From JAAURB01 sp049647265 (GTDB lineage Bacteria > Cyanobacteriota > Cyanobacteriia > Cyanobacteriales > Microcoleaceae), in NCBI GenBank assembly GCA_049647265.1, contig JBARXJ010000042.1, positions 55,192 to 119,191 on the forward strand: a stretch of 64,000 nt of DNA. The letters are read 5' to 3'. A model generated the notes under the pieces. The model made no database searches and had not been told where the DNA came from. It saw only the letters and a list, made by a program, of their open reading frames with translations. Made by a program: the position numbers and the translations under genes. Positions within the stretch are counted from its first letter, which is position 1, and every line of letters begins with the position of its first letter. Shown here in pieces: positions 35,784 to 43,246 of the stretch.

Positions 35784-35840
35784 GAAATTGAGAACATTGC
35801 AAAAAATTCATTCTTCCAGCTTTATTCAAATCAATTCACC

Positions 35841-36050
35841 ATGAACTACTTAGAAATCATCACCATTGAACCCGGAAAGCGAAGCGGTAAACCCTGTATT
35901 CGGGGATTGCGTTTCACTGTTTATGATATCCTCTCCTACCTCGCTTCTGGAATGACCTATCAAGAAATTCTTGAAGACTTTCCTTATCTGACTCAAAACG
36001 ATATTTTAGCCTGTCTCAGTTACGCTGCCGATCGAGAACGGCAAACCTAG
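35841..36050 (+). CDS. DUF433-family protein, possible orphan antitoxin
   Basis: The 69-residue protein matches DUF433: ITIEPGKRSGKPCIRGLRFTVYDIL, GMTYQEILEDFPYLTQNDI and LACLSYAADRE. DUF433 proteins are winged-helix-like and often pair with a DUF5615 (PIN-like) toxin as a VapBC-type module. No DUF5615 frame follows in the next 190 bp, so this copy stands alone or acts in trans. It is in the same orientation as lipA. Confidence 0.85.
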   Translation: MNYLEIITIEPGKRSGKPCIRGLRFTVYDILSYLASGMTYQEILEDFPYLTQNDILACLSYAADRERQT

Positions 36051-36241
36051 ATGATTAAAACGTAATATTAAATCCGAAAATTCATGGAACAAATTAGAAG
36101 GTGGCGCTATCAATTGAGAACAATAGATAGATCTTGATTTAAACAAACATCTGTAAAATCTTATCTAAAGCTTTTGTGAATCAATCGCTATAAACTATAA
36201 AGCTCCTACTCTTAATTGATTCACTCTTAATGTTGGCTGAT
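36051..36241. other. Short AT-rich spacer after DUF433 gene
   Basis: I checked this 191-bp stretch for a missing toxin partner. No frame of DUF5615 type is present. No hairpin or repeat stands out. Confidence 0.4.
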
Positions 36242-36865
36242 TCAATCAAAATCTGTCGGTAAACCCAGATTGCGATAATATTCAAAAAACCGTTGAATTT
36301 GATGGGGTAAAACCCGAGATTTGGACAGTTCAGGAATTTGATCTTCGGGGAAAAATCCGACTTCGCTAGTCTCATAACTAGTCGTTGCTTCTCCCCCAAT
36401 GAGTTCACACAAAAAGAACAGTTTATAAACATGATACGGCATCGGTGGAGTATGACCTTGATGAGTGCGATCGTAAACCGCCAAGAGTTTAACTGCTTTG
36501 GTTTGATAACCAGATTCTTCAAAGATTTCTCGTGTCACTGCTATTGAGGGGGTTTCATTTACATCTGCCCACCCGCCGGGTAATGTCCAACGATGATGAT
36601 CTAAAACTTCTCGAACCAGCAAAATTTGAGAGTCTCGAAATACAACCCCTCTGACATCAACTTTCGGTGTCGCGTAGCCAGACTCTTGTGAAAATAAGTC
36701 TAGAATGGTTTCTTTCTCAGTTAAACTGTGGGAGGCAAAAATCTCTGCTGTAATCTGCTGAATTTGCCGATAACGTTGTAGATCATATTCACTCTGGCTA
36801 AAGTGTAATCCGGTTTGGGCGATGGCTTGTAGGGCTTTTCCCCATTTGATCCAATTGGGTTCCAT
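36242..36865 (-). CDS. Nudix hydrolase
   Basis: The 207-residue protein has a complete Nudix box, GGWADVNETPSIAVTREIFEESGY, with the catalytic REIFEESG core. The first 60 residues (WGKALQAIAQTGLHFSQSEYDLQRYRQI) form the N-terminal helical region often seen in ADP-ribose pyrophosphatase-like Nudix enzymes. It would hydrolyse a nucleoside diphosphate linked to another group; ADP-ribose or a sugar nucleotide is likely. The gene is on the minus strand after DUF433, with its own start ATG 36865. Confidence 0.92.
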   Translation of the reverse strand: MEPNWIKWGKALQAIAQTGLHFSQSEYDLQRYRQIQQITAEIFASHSLTEKETILDLFSQESGYATPKVDVRGVVFRDSQILLVREVLDHHRWTLPGGWADVNETPSIAVTREIFEESGYQTKAVKLLAVYDRTHQGHTPPMPYHVYKLFFLCELIGGEATTSYETSEVGFFPEDQIPELSKSRVLPHQIQRFFEYYRNLGLPTDFD

Positions 36866-36901
36866 AACTGTTGTTTTGTCTCAACTCACCCTAGTTTAAC
36901 T

Positions 36902-37033
36902 TCAGCAGCAACAATCACTCTCTTCATCGGCTAAGCTGGAAGAATAACAGCAATGATAACTGTTCGTACCGGCTACACCAGCATTGTTGTTTTCCTGACT
37001 AAGGTGCTTGTACCAGACACTTTCGATTGGCAA
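36902..37033 (-). CDS. Cys-rich mini-ORF, unknown peptide
   Basis: A 43-codon frame opens at TTG 37033 and ends at TGA 36902-36904, upstream of the Nudix gene on the same strand. It reads MPIESVWYKHLSQENNN, AGVAGTNSYHCCYSSSLA and DEESDCCC: an even, protein-like composition with five Cys in the last 16 residues and a Gly/Ala-rich spacer in the middle, like a leader-core peptide. An in-frame stop lies just upstream and there is no ATG or clear ribosome binding site, so it may be a relic with a damaged start or chance. A 42-codon frame also exists on the opposite strand, so coding is unproven. Confidence 0.3.
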   Translation of the reverse strand: MPIESVWYKHLSQENNNAGVAGTNSYHCCYSSSLADEESDCCC

Positions 37034-37097
37034 AGCTTGAGGGTTTCAAACCCTGTGAATGTCGCCCACTCAACTGATTGATGTAAAAGGATTATTC

Positions 37098-37598
37098 ATG
37101 ACTTCTGATTTAGAATCATCTCAAAAACTGGCCCTGAGAGGAACTCTGTTAACTGGAGTTATTACTTTTTTTATGCCCTTAGTGGGTTATATCTACACTG
37201 GGCGATATAAAGCATTATTTAAAACCTGTGGTGTCTTTTTTGGCATTTTAGTCTTATGTTTTATGGCTGAACCCGCACTGGATGAAGACGAAGATTTTAT
37301 GACGGGAATGATGTTTTTGTATGGTGCGGGAACTGCCGTAGAAAATACACGCGCTGTGAGTCATGCGAAAAAACGGGTTAGAGAGCAACAGATTTCAGCT
37401 TTAAATCCAGAAAGAGTTAAAATTCAGCTTTTAAAAGCAGCTAAAGCACAAGGGGCGGTTACAGTAGCAGATTGTGTTTTAGAAACGGGATGTTCTGCAG
37501 CAGAAGTTCGTCAGTATTTAGAAGAATTACAACAGGAAGATTTAATTCAGGTTGGTAACCGAGAGCATGATGGAGCGATTATTTACCGTATTATTTAA
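37098..37598 (+). CDS. Uncharacterised membrane protein with winged-helix-like C-terminus
   Basis: The protein (about 166 residues) has one or two hydrophobic helices near residues 15-55 (LLTGVITFFMPLVGYIY and GVFFGILVLCFMA). It ends in a soluble segment, QGAVTVADCVLETGCSAAEVRQYLEELQQEDLIQVG, that looks like a small winged-helix fold. I chose ATG 37098 (MTSDLESSQ), preceded by AAAAGG; an upstream ATG at 37059 would add 13 unconserved residues. A DNA- or protein-binding tail on a membrane anchor suggests a membrane-linked regulator, but I do not recognise the family. Confidence 0.75.
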   Translation: MTSDLESSQKLALRGTLLTGVITFFMPLVGYIYTGRYKALFKTCGVFFGILVLCFMAEPALDEDEDFMTGMMFLYGAGTAVENTRAVSHAKKRVREQQISALNPERVKIQLLKAAKAQGAVTVADCVLETGCSAAEVRQYLEELQQEDLIQVGNREHDGAIIYRII

Positions 37599-37726
37599 AT
37601 TAGTTAACTTTAATGATTCGGTGTAGTCTAACTTTGGGTTTTGATTCGATTAAACCCAGCATGATTTGTCTCCTATTTCATCATTAAGTTTTCTTCATTA
37701 GAAGGTAATGCTATACCGAAATACTA

Positions 37727-37821
37727 TGGAGTCAGCAGAGAAGTCTGCCGGGTCAATTACAGCAGTTGCAGCTATTTTTGAGCTGATAGAAAATACTATC
37801 TAATCTTTCCCTTTGACTCCA
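37727..37821. ncRNA. Possible structured RNA between convergent genes
   Basis: TGGAGTCA (37727-37734) pairs perfectly with TGACTCCA (37814-37821). Between them are two further hairpins, GCAGA-GAAG-TCTGC (37735-37748) and CAGCT-7-AGCTG (37769-37785), giving a closed multi-branch fold of 95 nt. It lies in the non-coding gap between two convergent genes. Symmetry is seen; that it is transcribed is inferred. One copy only, so no covariation can be tested here. Confidence 0.3.
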
Positions 37822-37881
37822 CGTTACCTCTGATTTTGGATTCGGACAAAATAACTTCTTATGAATGCTATTCTCTAATTA

Positions 37882-38157
37882 TCACTTTTCATGTCGTAGT
37901 TGTTTGACTGAAACCCAGAATAAAATCCCAAAAATACCTAAAGAAAATAGATGAAAAATAATTAAACTCAAAAGGGTTTGCTGTTGTTCTGTTGTGAAGA
38001 AAAACCAATGTGAAAATCCACTGTAAACAATAAGTTGAGAACAGGCAGCAGTTAAAAACAGTACAATTCCCCATATTTTTCTCAAAAATAAGCCCACTGC
38101 GGCGAAAGGATCGATAATTCCGTAAAATATATCGCCAAGTTTCCAACTCAGAGGCAT
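37882..38157 (-). CDS. Small membrane protein, unknown
   Basis: The 91-residue protein has three hydrophobic segments (FYGIIDPFAAVGLFL, GIVLFLTAACSQLIVY and FHLFSLGIFGILFWV) and a charged end (KQLRHEK). It resembles small cyanobacterial membrane proteins but I cannot name a family. ATG 38157 starts it. A second frame overlaps on the same strand in another register; that one has poor composition and is rejected. Confidence 0.6.
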   Translation of the reverse strand: MPLSWKLGDIFYGIIDPFAAVGLFLRKIWGIVLFLTAACSQLIVYSGFSHWFFFTTEQQQTLLSLIIFHLFSLGIFGILFWVSVKQLRHEK

Positions 38158-38298
38158 TTCTTGCTAGGATAATTCACCAAAACCCAGAAGATTAAAAATG
38201 TGAACAAACGTACCTTATCCATAGAAAACAGCTAGAATTTGTAGGTAAATTCTCATACTGGGTTTTTCTAGGGTACTGTTCAAGTCATTTAACATCGT

Positions 38299-39516
38299 TT
38301 ATTGTTCCTCATTATCTCCATAACGAAAGGGTAAATCTTGATTGATATGATTAATTTCCTGCTGTTCCATATCGTTAATTTTACCGATATAAGAGTGTAG
38401 AATTTTTAGTAAGCGACGGTCATAAAATCGGTGCAAACTATAGTTGGGAGTGGCTGGAAATCCTCGGCGTTTTTTATGTCGTCCACCAGCGCCGGGATCA
38501 AACGTTTTAATACCATGATTAATCCCCCATTCAATCGGTGAATAATAACAGGCATTAAAGTGTAAATTATCGATTTCTTGGTAGCTTCCCCAATAACGCC
38601 CATAGAGGCGATCGCCTTTCGTTAAACAAAAAGACATTCCAATCGGTTGTCGGTCGTTCTGTTGGCTATAAGCTGCCGCAAATACCACCCGGTGACGATA
38701 ATTTTGATGTAACGATTCAAAGAATTTTCGAGTTAAATATTTACTGCCCCACCAGCCAAATTTATCACAAGTATCGGCATAAAAATGATGCATTAAAGAA
38801 AATAAAGACTTAGGAATTTCATCCCCTGTTACAGTTTTCATTTCCAATCCGACTTTATTAATTGCTTTACGTTCACGCTTAATATTACGGCGTTGATTGG
38901 CATTAAAAGACTTTAAATAATCATCAAACGTATTAAAGCCTTGATTTTGCCAAATATAACTGTGATGTAACCAAGCCGTATACCCGTGACGTTCCATTAA
39001 TACTTGCCACTGTGGATCGACATATAAAAAATTACAACCGGAAAAATTATTTTCGATGCAAAAGCGATCAATTTCATGCACCATTAACCCGGTTAATTCC
39101 TCTTCATCTTCCGTTTCAGCAATTAAAAATCGATATCCTTCTGCGGGGGTAAATGGCGACATTCCCAGCAGTTTAGGATAATATTCTATTCCTAATTGAT
39201 AAGCCACATCTGCCCATTGATGGTCAAAGACAAACTCACCCCGGCTATGACTTTTGACATACAACGGGGCTATCCCAATTAACTGACTATCCCGCCACAC
39301 CGTTAAATGATGGGGTAACCAACCTGCCCGCCCTGTGGCGCTACCAGAGGCTTCTAAATTATGTAACCAGTCCCATTCAAAAAAAGGGGTGGTCAGAGGC
39401 TGGGCTAAAGCGTCCCATTCAGTTTGAGGGACTTCGGAAATATTAGTGACCCAACGAACAGAATAGGGTGATTTTTGCTGTTTCACCATGTTTTTGACAA
39501 ACTTGTAGAGACGCAT
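38299..39516 (-). CDS. GNAT-superfamily protein, peptidogalycan/FemAB-like acyltransferase family (COG3146-type)
   Basis: The 405-residue protein belongs to a GNAT-related group that includes FemAB-like proteins (COG3146). It begins WVTNISEVPQTEWDAL, contains TPFFEWDWLHNLEASG, the FNANQRRNIKRERK segment, and FVFDHQWADVAYQLG. A pocket segment, PIGMSFCLTKGDRLYGRYWGS, leads to ACYYSPIEWGINHGIKTFDPGAGG. These proteins are thought to transfer an acyl group or amino acid onto cell-wall or other polymers, but no substrate is known. It starts at ATG 39516; an inner ATG at 39489 is possible. It lies just left of the first TnpB element. Confidence 0.85.
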   Translation of the reverse strand: MRLYKFVKNMVKQQKSPYSVRWVTNISEVPQTEWDALAQPLTTPFFEWDWLHNLEASGSATGRAGWLPHHLTVWRDSQLIGIAPLYVKSHSRGEFVFDHQWADVAYQLGIEYYPKLLGMSPFTPAEGYRFLIAETEDEEELTGLMVHEIDRFCIENNFSGCNFLYVDPQWQVLMERHGYTAWLHHSYIWQNQGFNTFDDYLKSFNANQRRNIKRERKAINKVGLEMKTVTGDEIPKSLFSLMHHFYADTCDKFGWWGSKYLTRKFFESLHQNYRHRVVFAAAYSQQNDRQPIGMSFCLTKGDRLYGRYWGSYQEIDNLHFNACYYSPIEWGINHGIKTFDPGAGGRHKKRRGFPATPNYSLHRFYDRRLLKILHSYIGKINDMEQQEINHINQDLPFRYGDNEEQ

Positions 39517-39566
39517 CTTCTAGGGTAGTGTAATTAGCCATTATTGGCCTGTATTTCGTGACATCT

Positions 39567-39597
39567 CCCGGCGCTAAATTAAAAATTACAGCGCGGG
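39567..39597 (-). repeat. Right-end hairpin of the first element
   Basis: CCC (39567-39569) and GCGCT (39571-39575) pair with AGCGC (39590-39594) and GGG (39595-39597); the loop holds AAATT and AATT. The hairpin overlaps the tnpB stop codon. In this family the region at the 3' end of tnpB makes the guide RNA, so it may be part of that RNA. Confidence 0.6.
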
Positions 39598-40800
39598 CTT
39601 CTTACCAACACCACCTATCGGTTCAGTTACTCGGTAAGCTTTACTACTGACGGAATGCCCCACCGCCAAATTTAGAATATTTCTTGCCGCGTTCAGGTCT
39701 CTGTCAGCTTGATAACCACATCCAGGACAGAAATGTACACGCTCTTTCAATTTTTTGGGTACTTTTTGACCACAGTTAGAACAATTTTGTGATGTGTTTT
39801 TGGGATTTACCGCAACCGTTAACAACCCAGCATTTTCACCTTTGGTTGTGAGGATTGAGAGAAATTGTCCCCATCCTGCATCTAAAATTGATTTTGCCAG
39901 TTTAGTTCTGGCAAGCCCTTTGATATTTAAATTTTCATGCCCAATTAAGTCGTAATTGTCCGTTAAGTGTTTAGCTGTTTTGAAGTGGAAATCTTTGCGG
40001 GTATCAGCTACTTTTTTGTGGCCTTTACCCAATTTTTCTACAGCTTTACTACGGTTTTTGCTGTTTTTGACCTTTCGAGAGACTCGTTTTTGTTCTGTGC
40101 GCAATTTCTTTTGAGCGTTCCGGTAATACTGGGGAATTGCTATATTACTTCCATCAGATTTAATCAGAAACGCCTTTAATCCCATATCAATTCCAACGGG
40201 AGACTTAATATCATGGTTAGAAATTACAGAGGGTACAGAGTCATCTTGAATTGATAACGTGACATAGTAACCATCGGCTTTTCGGGTAACAGTAGCGGTT
40301 TTGATTTTAAACCCTTCAGGTATGGGTCGGTGATATACCATTTTTACTGTTCCAAACTTAGGCAATCTTAACTGATTACCATCAATCGGATGAGTCGAGA
40401 TTGAAGGAAAAGTTAAAGATCGATACCGACCATGACCTTTAAATCTGGGTTTACCACTACGTTTCCCGTTACAATCACCTTTGAGATAGCGCTTAAAAGC
40501 TAAATCTACTCGCTTTACACAATCCTGTAACACATGAGCGTGAATATCTCCATACCAAGGGCGATCTTGCTTGAGTTGAACTAGAGAACGTTTTTGTGAG
40601 TAGTAGTCAGGTTGTTCCCGCAATTTGGGTAGGTGACACAGTAACGGACAAGCATTAACCGATGTTCGGTTTCGTTCGTACCAATCAAAGCGGTCGGCTA
40701 GCAAATAGTTGTACTGACAGCGCAACATCTCCAACCATCGCTCGATTTCAGCGATTTGTGGCTTTGTTAGTCGTAGTCGATACTGATAAGCTAGTCTCAC
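39586..40800 (-). CDS. tnpB: TnpB-type RNA-guided endonuclease, full length
   Basis: The 404-residue protein has an intact RuvC-like nuclease: first acidic residue in GIDMGLKAF, second in IGHENLNIKG and third in DRDLNAARNIL. The zinc ribbon is CSNCG followed by CPGCG. The N-terminal part (YQYRLRLTKPQIAEIERWLEMLRCQYNYLL) is the helical wedge region, so the protein is full length. TnpB cuts DNA next to a target-adjacent motif, guided by an RNA from the element's right end. The start is GTG at 40800. No frame damage is visible, whereas the neighbouring tnpA is broken, so the nuclease may have been kept by selection or lost tnpA only recently. Confidence 0.92.
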   Translation of the reverse strand: MRLAYQYRLRLTKPQIAEIERWLEMLRCQYNYLLADRFDWYERNRTSVNACPLLCHLPKLREQPDYYSQKRSLVQLKQDRPWYGDIHAHVLQDCVKRVDLAFKRYLKGDCNGKRSGKPRFKGHGRYRSLTFPSISTHPIDGNQLRLPKFGTVKMVYHRPIPEGFKIKTATVTRKADGYYVTLSIQDDSVPSVISNHDIKSPVGIDMGLKAFLIKSDGSNIAIPQYYRNAQKKLRTEQKRVSRKVKNSKNRSKAVEKLGKGHKKVADTRKDFHFKTAKHLTDNYDLIGHENLNIKGLARTKLAKSILDAGWGQFLSILTTKGENAGLLTVAVNPKNTSQNCSNCGQKVPKKLKERVHFCPGCGYQADRDLNAARNILNLAVGHSVSSKAYRVTEPIGGVGKKPAL

Positions 40801-40859
40801 AATCTTTCTTAATCAGTGTGATAGCAGTTTTAACACTAATGATAGCAGGTTCTCCGGAA

Positions 40860-41263
40860 ATGTCTATGAAACATGACTTTGTGTCTAGCGGCAGGTCTGT
40901 CTCTGACTTAAAAGCTCCGGAACGTATTAACCACTAAGTATCGCCAAAAAGTCTTTACCCGTCAGATGTTGACACGCTTAAGTGAGGTGATTACAGACCT
41001 TTGCCAAAAGTGGAATTGCACTCGTTATAGAAGTAAACGGCGAATAAGACCATATCCATTTGCTATTTCAGTATTACCCCCAGATGGAAATCCCAAAATT
41101 TGTAAATAATTTGAAATCTGTTACAAGTCGTCGGATTCGAGCCGAATACCCCCAAGCTGTTGGAAAAGCTTTATGGAATGAGTCTTACTTTATTGCTTCA
41201 TGTGGTGGGGTTACAGTCTCTGTACTGAGAAAATACATCGAAAATCAAGACAACCCTACTTGA
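40860..41263 (+). pseudogene. tnpA: IS200-type tnpA (HUH transposase), multiply disrupted
   Basis: Fragments of a Y1 HUH transposase lie in different frames. MKHDFVSSGRSVSDLKA (from 40866) is followed, after a shift near 40910-40925, by VLTTKYRQKVFTRQML and VITDLCQKWNC. A second shift near 41024 is followed by IEVNGE, a TAA codon (41045-41047), and DHIHLLFQYYPQMEIPKFVNN. The end is SYFIASCGGVTVSVLRKYIENQ, where Tyr is the catalytic residue. The HUH motif is DHIH. At least two frameshifts and one nonsense codon mean no active transposase is made. The gene is divergent from tnpB; starts are 60 bp apart. Confidence 0.85.
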
Positions 41264-41400
41264 AACCCCGCCCCGCCATTCATGAGGGGCTGTCGCCGGA
41301 AAGAAATTCCGGCGTTTATAAGCCCAGTCCCGACTCTCATGATTACGCGGCGCGGGATTTCCAATCCCTTCTGTCGCCGCAAAATAGAGAGGGGGGCTGC
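41264..41400. repeat. Left-end hairpins of the first element
   Basis: CGCCGGAA (41294-41301) pairs with TTCCGGCG (41307-41314) over a five-base loop. Further on, GCGGCG (41347-41352) pairs with CGCCGC (41375-41380), enclosing GGGAT-TTCCA-ATCCC (41354-41368). Such stacked imperfect palindromes are the sites TnpA recognises at element ends. They lie right after the tnpA stop. Confidence 0.65.
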
Positions 41401-41606
41401 TGGCGGGTTAGCTCAGTTTAAGATTCAATTGCAATATTGCGTCCTTGGAGATCAAACTCTAATTTAATGAAATTTACCATAATACAAGGGGTGTAAATTC
41501 TAAGTTAATCGAAGCTAAGCTTGTGAAAATTAAGTCTGCATCGATTTTAATTTAGTGAAAAATACTATAATAGAGCCAGAAGATACTTTGCCCTAAGTTT
41601 TGCTCG
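41401..41606. other. Spacer upstream of pncB
   Basis: This 206-bp AT-rich spacer holds the pncB promoter region. TTGCAATATTGCGTCC is a short palindrome-like stretch. GGCGGGTTAGCTCAGTTTA resembles a tRNA start by chance, but no D-stem partner follows, so no tRNA is called. Confidence 0.4.
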
Positions 41607-43022
41607 ATGAATATCACTCCAGAAGCTTCTACAGCGCCAGATTTGATTGGCGAGGATCAACAACTCACCCTCACAGCCACAGACTACAGCTTGGTGACAG
41701 ACTTGTATCAACTCACCATGGCAGCTTGTTATGTCGGGGAAAACCTCGACGGGCGGCGGGCGAGTTTTGAGTTATTTACCCGTCGCTTACCCGAAGGGTT
41801 TGGATATTTAATTGCCATGGGTTTAAGCCAAGCGTTGGACTATTTAGCCCATCTAAAATTTACTCCGACTCAAATTGATGCTTTAAAGGCTTGTGAGATT
41901 TTTACCCACGCACCCGCGCAATTTTGGGAAGTCTTAGCCGCAGGACAATTTACAGGGGATGTGTGGGCTGTAGCGGAAGGAACGGCTGTTTTTGCCAATG
42001 AACCCCTATTGCGAGTAGAAGCGCCTTTGTGGCAAGCTCAAATAGTCGAAACATTCCTATTAAATACCCTCAATTACCAAAGCTTAATTGCCACTCGGGC
42101 GGCTCGAATGCGGGATATTGCAGGGCTATCGGCTCAACTGTTAGAATTTGGCACTCGGCGGGCTTTTAGTCCACAGGCTTCTGTATGGGCCGCCAGGGCT
42201 GCGATCGCAGGCGGACTCAATTCGACTTCCAATGTCTTAGCCGCCTTAAAATTGGGTCGTCAACCCGCAGGCACAATGGCTCATGCTTTGGTGATGGCGT
42301 TAGCCACTTTAGAAGGGGAAGAAATGGATGCGTTTAGGGCGTTTCATCGTTACTTTCCGGGTGCGCCTTTATTGATAGATACTTATGATACAGTGGCAGC
42401 GGCTGAGCAACTCGCAGAAAAAATTAAAACGGGTGAAATGCATTGTCACGGCGTAAGGTTAGATTCTGGAGATTTAGTCGCGATTTCTCAACAGGTGCGC
42501 TCCCTTTTACCGGATGTTAAGATCTTTGCCAGTGGAGATATTGATGAGTGGGAAATTGCCCGACTCAAAGCCGCTGGGGCAGAAATAGACGGTTATGGCA
42601 TTGGTACAAAATTAGTGACGGGACAACCTGTAAATGGGGTTTATAAACTGGTTGAAATAGATGATTATCCGGTGATGAAGGAGTCTAGCGGTAAGGTAAC
42701 TTATCCGGGACGAAAACAAATTTATCGAGATTTTCAACAGGGTAAAATTCAGTCAGATTATTTAGCCTTAGCTAACGAAGATGAGCATCACAAATTTAAA
42801 CATTTAATGCCGTTGATGAAGCTCGTCATGCAACATGGAAAACGAATTCAACCCGTCGAAACCCTCGACGCGATCGCGCAACGGACGGCGGCAACAGTAG
42901 CGACTTTACCCGAAGCAACACGCCGTTTTGATCAACCTATTTCGCCCTCAATACAACTGTCTGAAGCTCTGCAAAAACTGATAAGGGCGAGAAACAGTAA
43001 GCTAATTTCTAACCCAATCTAG
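41607..43022 (+). CDS. pncB: Nicotinate phosphoribosyltransferase
   Basis: The 471-residue enzyme makes nicotinate mononucleotide from nicotinate, PRPP and ATP in NAD salvage. Visible motifs are TDLYQLTMAACYVG at the start, FELFTRRLPEGFGY, the active-site GTRRAFSPQASVWAARAA, GTMAHALVMAL and LIDTYDTVAAAEQL. The phosphoribosyl-binding region is in GVRLDSGDLVAIS, then FASGDIDEWEI and GYGIGTKLVTG. The length fits the family. ATG 41607 is the start. It is a chromosomal housekeeping gene flanked on both sides by TnpB-type elements. Confidence 0.94.
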   Translation: MNITPEASTAPDLIGEDQQLTLTATDYSLVTDLYQLTMAACYVGENLDGRRASFELFTRRLPEGFGYLIAMGLSQALDYLAHLKFTPTQIDALKACEIFTHAPAQFWEVLAAGQFTGDVWAVAEGTAVFANEPLLRVEAPLWQAQIVETFLLNTLNYQSLIATRAARMRDIAGLSAQLLEFGTRRAFSPQASVWAARAAIAGGLNSTSNVLAALKLGRQPAGTMAHALVMALATLEGEEMDAFRAFHRYFPGAPLLIDTYDTVAAAEQLAEKIKTGEMHCHGVRLDSGDLVAISQQVRSLLPDVKIFASGDIDEWEIARLKAAGAEIDGYGIGTKLVTGQPVNGVYKLVEIDDYPVMKESSGKVTYPGRKQIYRDFQQGKIQSDYLALANEDEHHKFKHLMPLMKLVMQHGKRIQPVETLDAIAQRTAATVATLPEATRRFDQPISPSIQLSEALQKLIRARNSKLISNPI

Positions 43023-43029
43023 ACATATC

Positions 43030-43197
43030 TTACTTTTTGTCCGGATTTTCTCTTGCCATTCTCTCTATCGCATCACTTATACTATTTGCTTTCAATAAAA
43101 TTTTCTGTTCTTCTAACCACTTAAATGCAGTCGGTGTAAGCGTTAATGTGGTTTTTCTTTTTTCTTCACCATATATTTTGGGTCTAGCCATTGTCAT
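43030..43197 (-). CDS. Small ribbon-helix-helix-like protein divergent from tnpB2
   Basis: A 55-residue frame reads MARPKIYGEEKRKTTLTLTP then TAFKWLEEQKILLKANSIS and DAIERMARENPDKK. The beta strand (KRKTTLTLTP) and two helices with SISDAIERM make a ribbon-helix-helix pattern, like short CopG-type DNA-binding proteins. ATG can be 43197 or 43191. It is 49 bp from, and divergent to, the second TnpB gene, and 7 bp after the pncB stop on the opposite strand. It probably represses its own and the neighbouring promoter. The link with TnpB suggests it belongs to the same mobile unit. Confidence 0.7.
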   Translation of the reverse strand: MTMARPKIYGEEKRKTTLTLTPTAFKWLEEQKILLKANSISDAIERMARENPDKK

Positions 43198-43246
43198 TTT
43201 TAGTTAAATTCGTGTATTATACTAATATAACAGGGCAGGTCGAACA

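Larger units (their letters stand above)
39555..41400. mobile_element. IS605-type element with divergent tnpA (dead) and tnpB (intact)
   Basis: The unit carries tnpB on the minus strand (39586-40800) and a decayed tnpA on the plus strand (40860-41263), with both ends marked by hairpins: one at 39567-39597 next to the tnpB stop and a pair beyond the tnpA end (41294-41314 and 41347-41380). Divergent tnpA/tnpB with subterminal hairpins is the IS605 layout. IS200/IS605 elements move as single strands, guided by hairpins rather than by terminal inverted repeats, so no terminal repeats are expected. The exact ends are not fixed. With tnpA dead, the copy can move only if a TnpA is supplied in trans. 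Confidence 0.7.

Noticed and set aside
41405..41450. tRNA-like start GGCGGGTTAGCTCAGTTTA
   Set aside because: No D-stem partner, anticodon arm or T-arm follows; it probably matches by chance or is part of the element's end.
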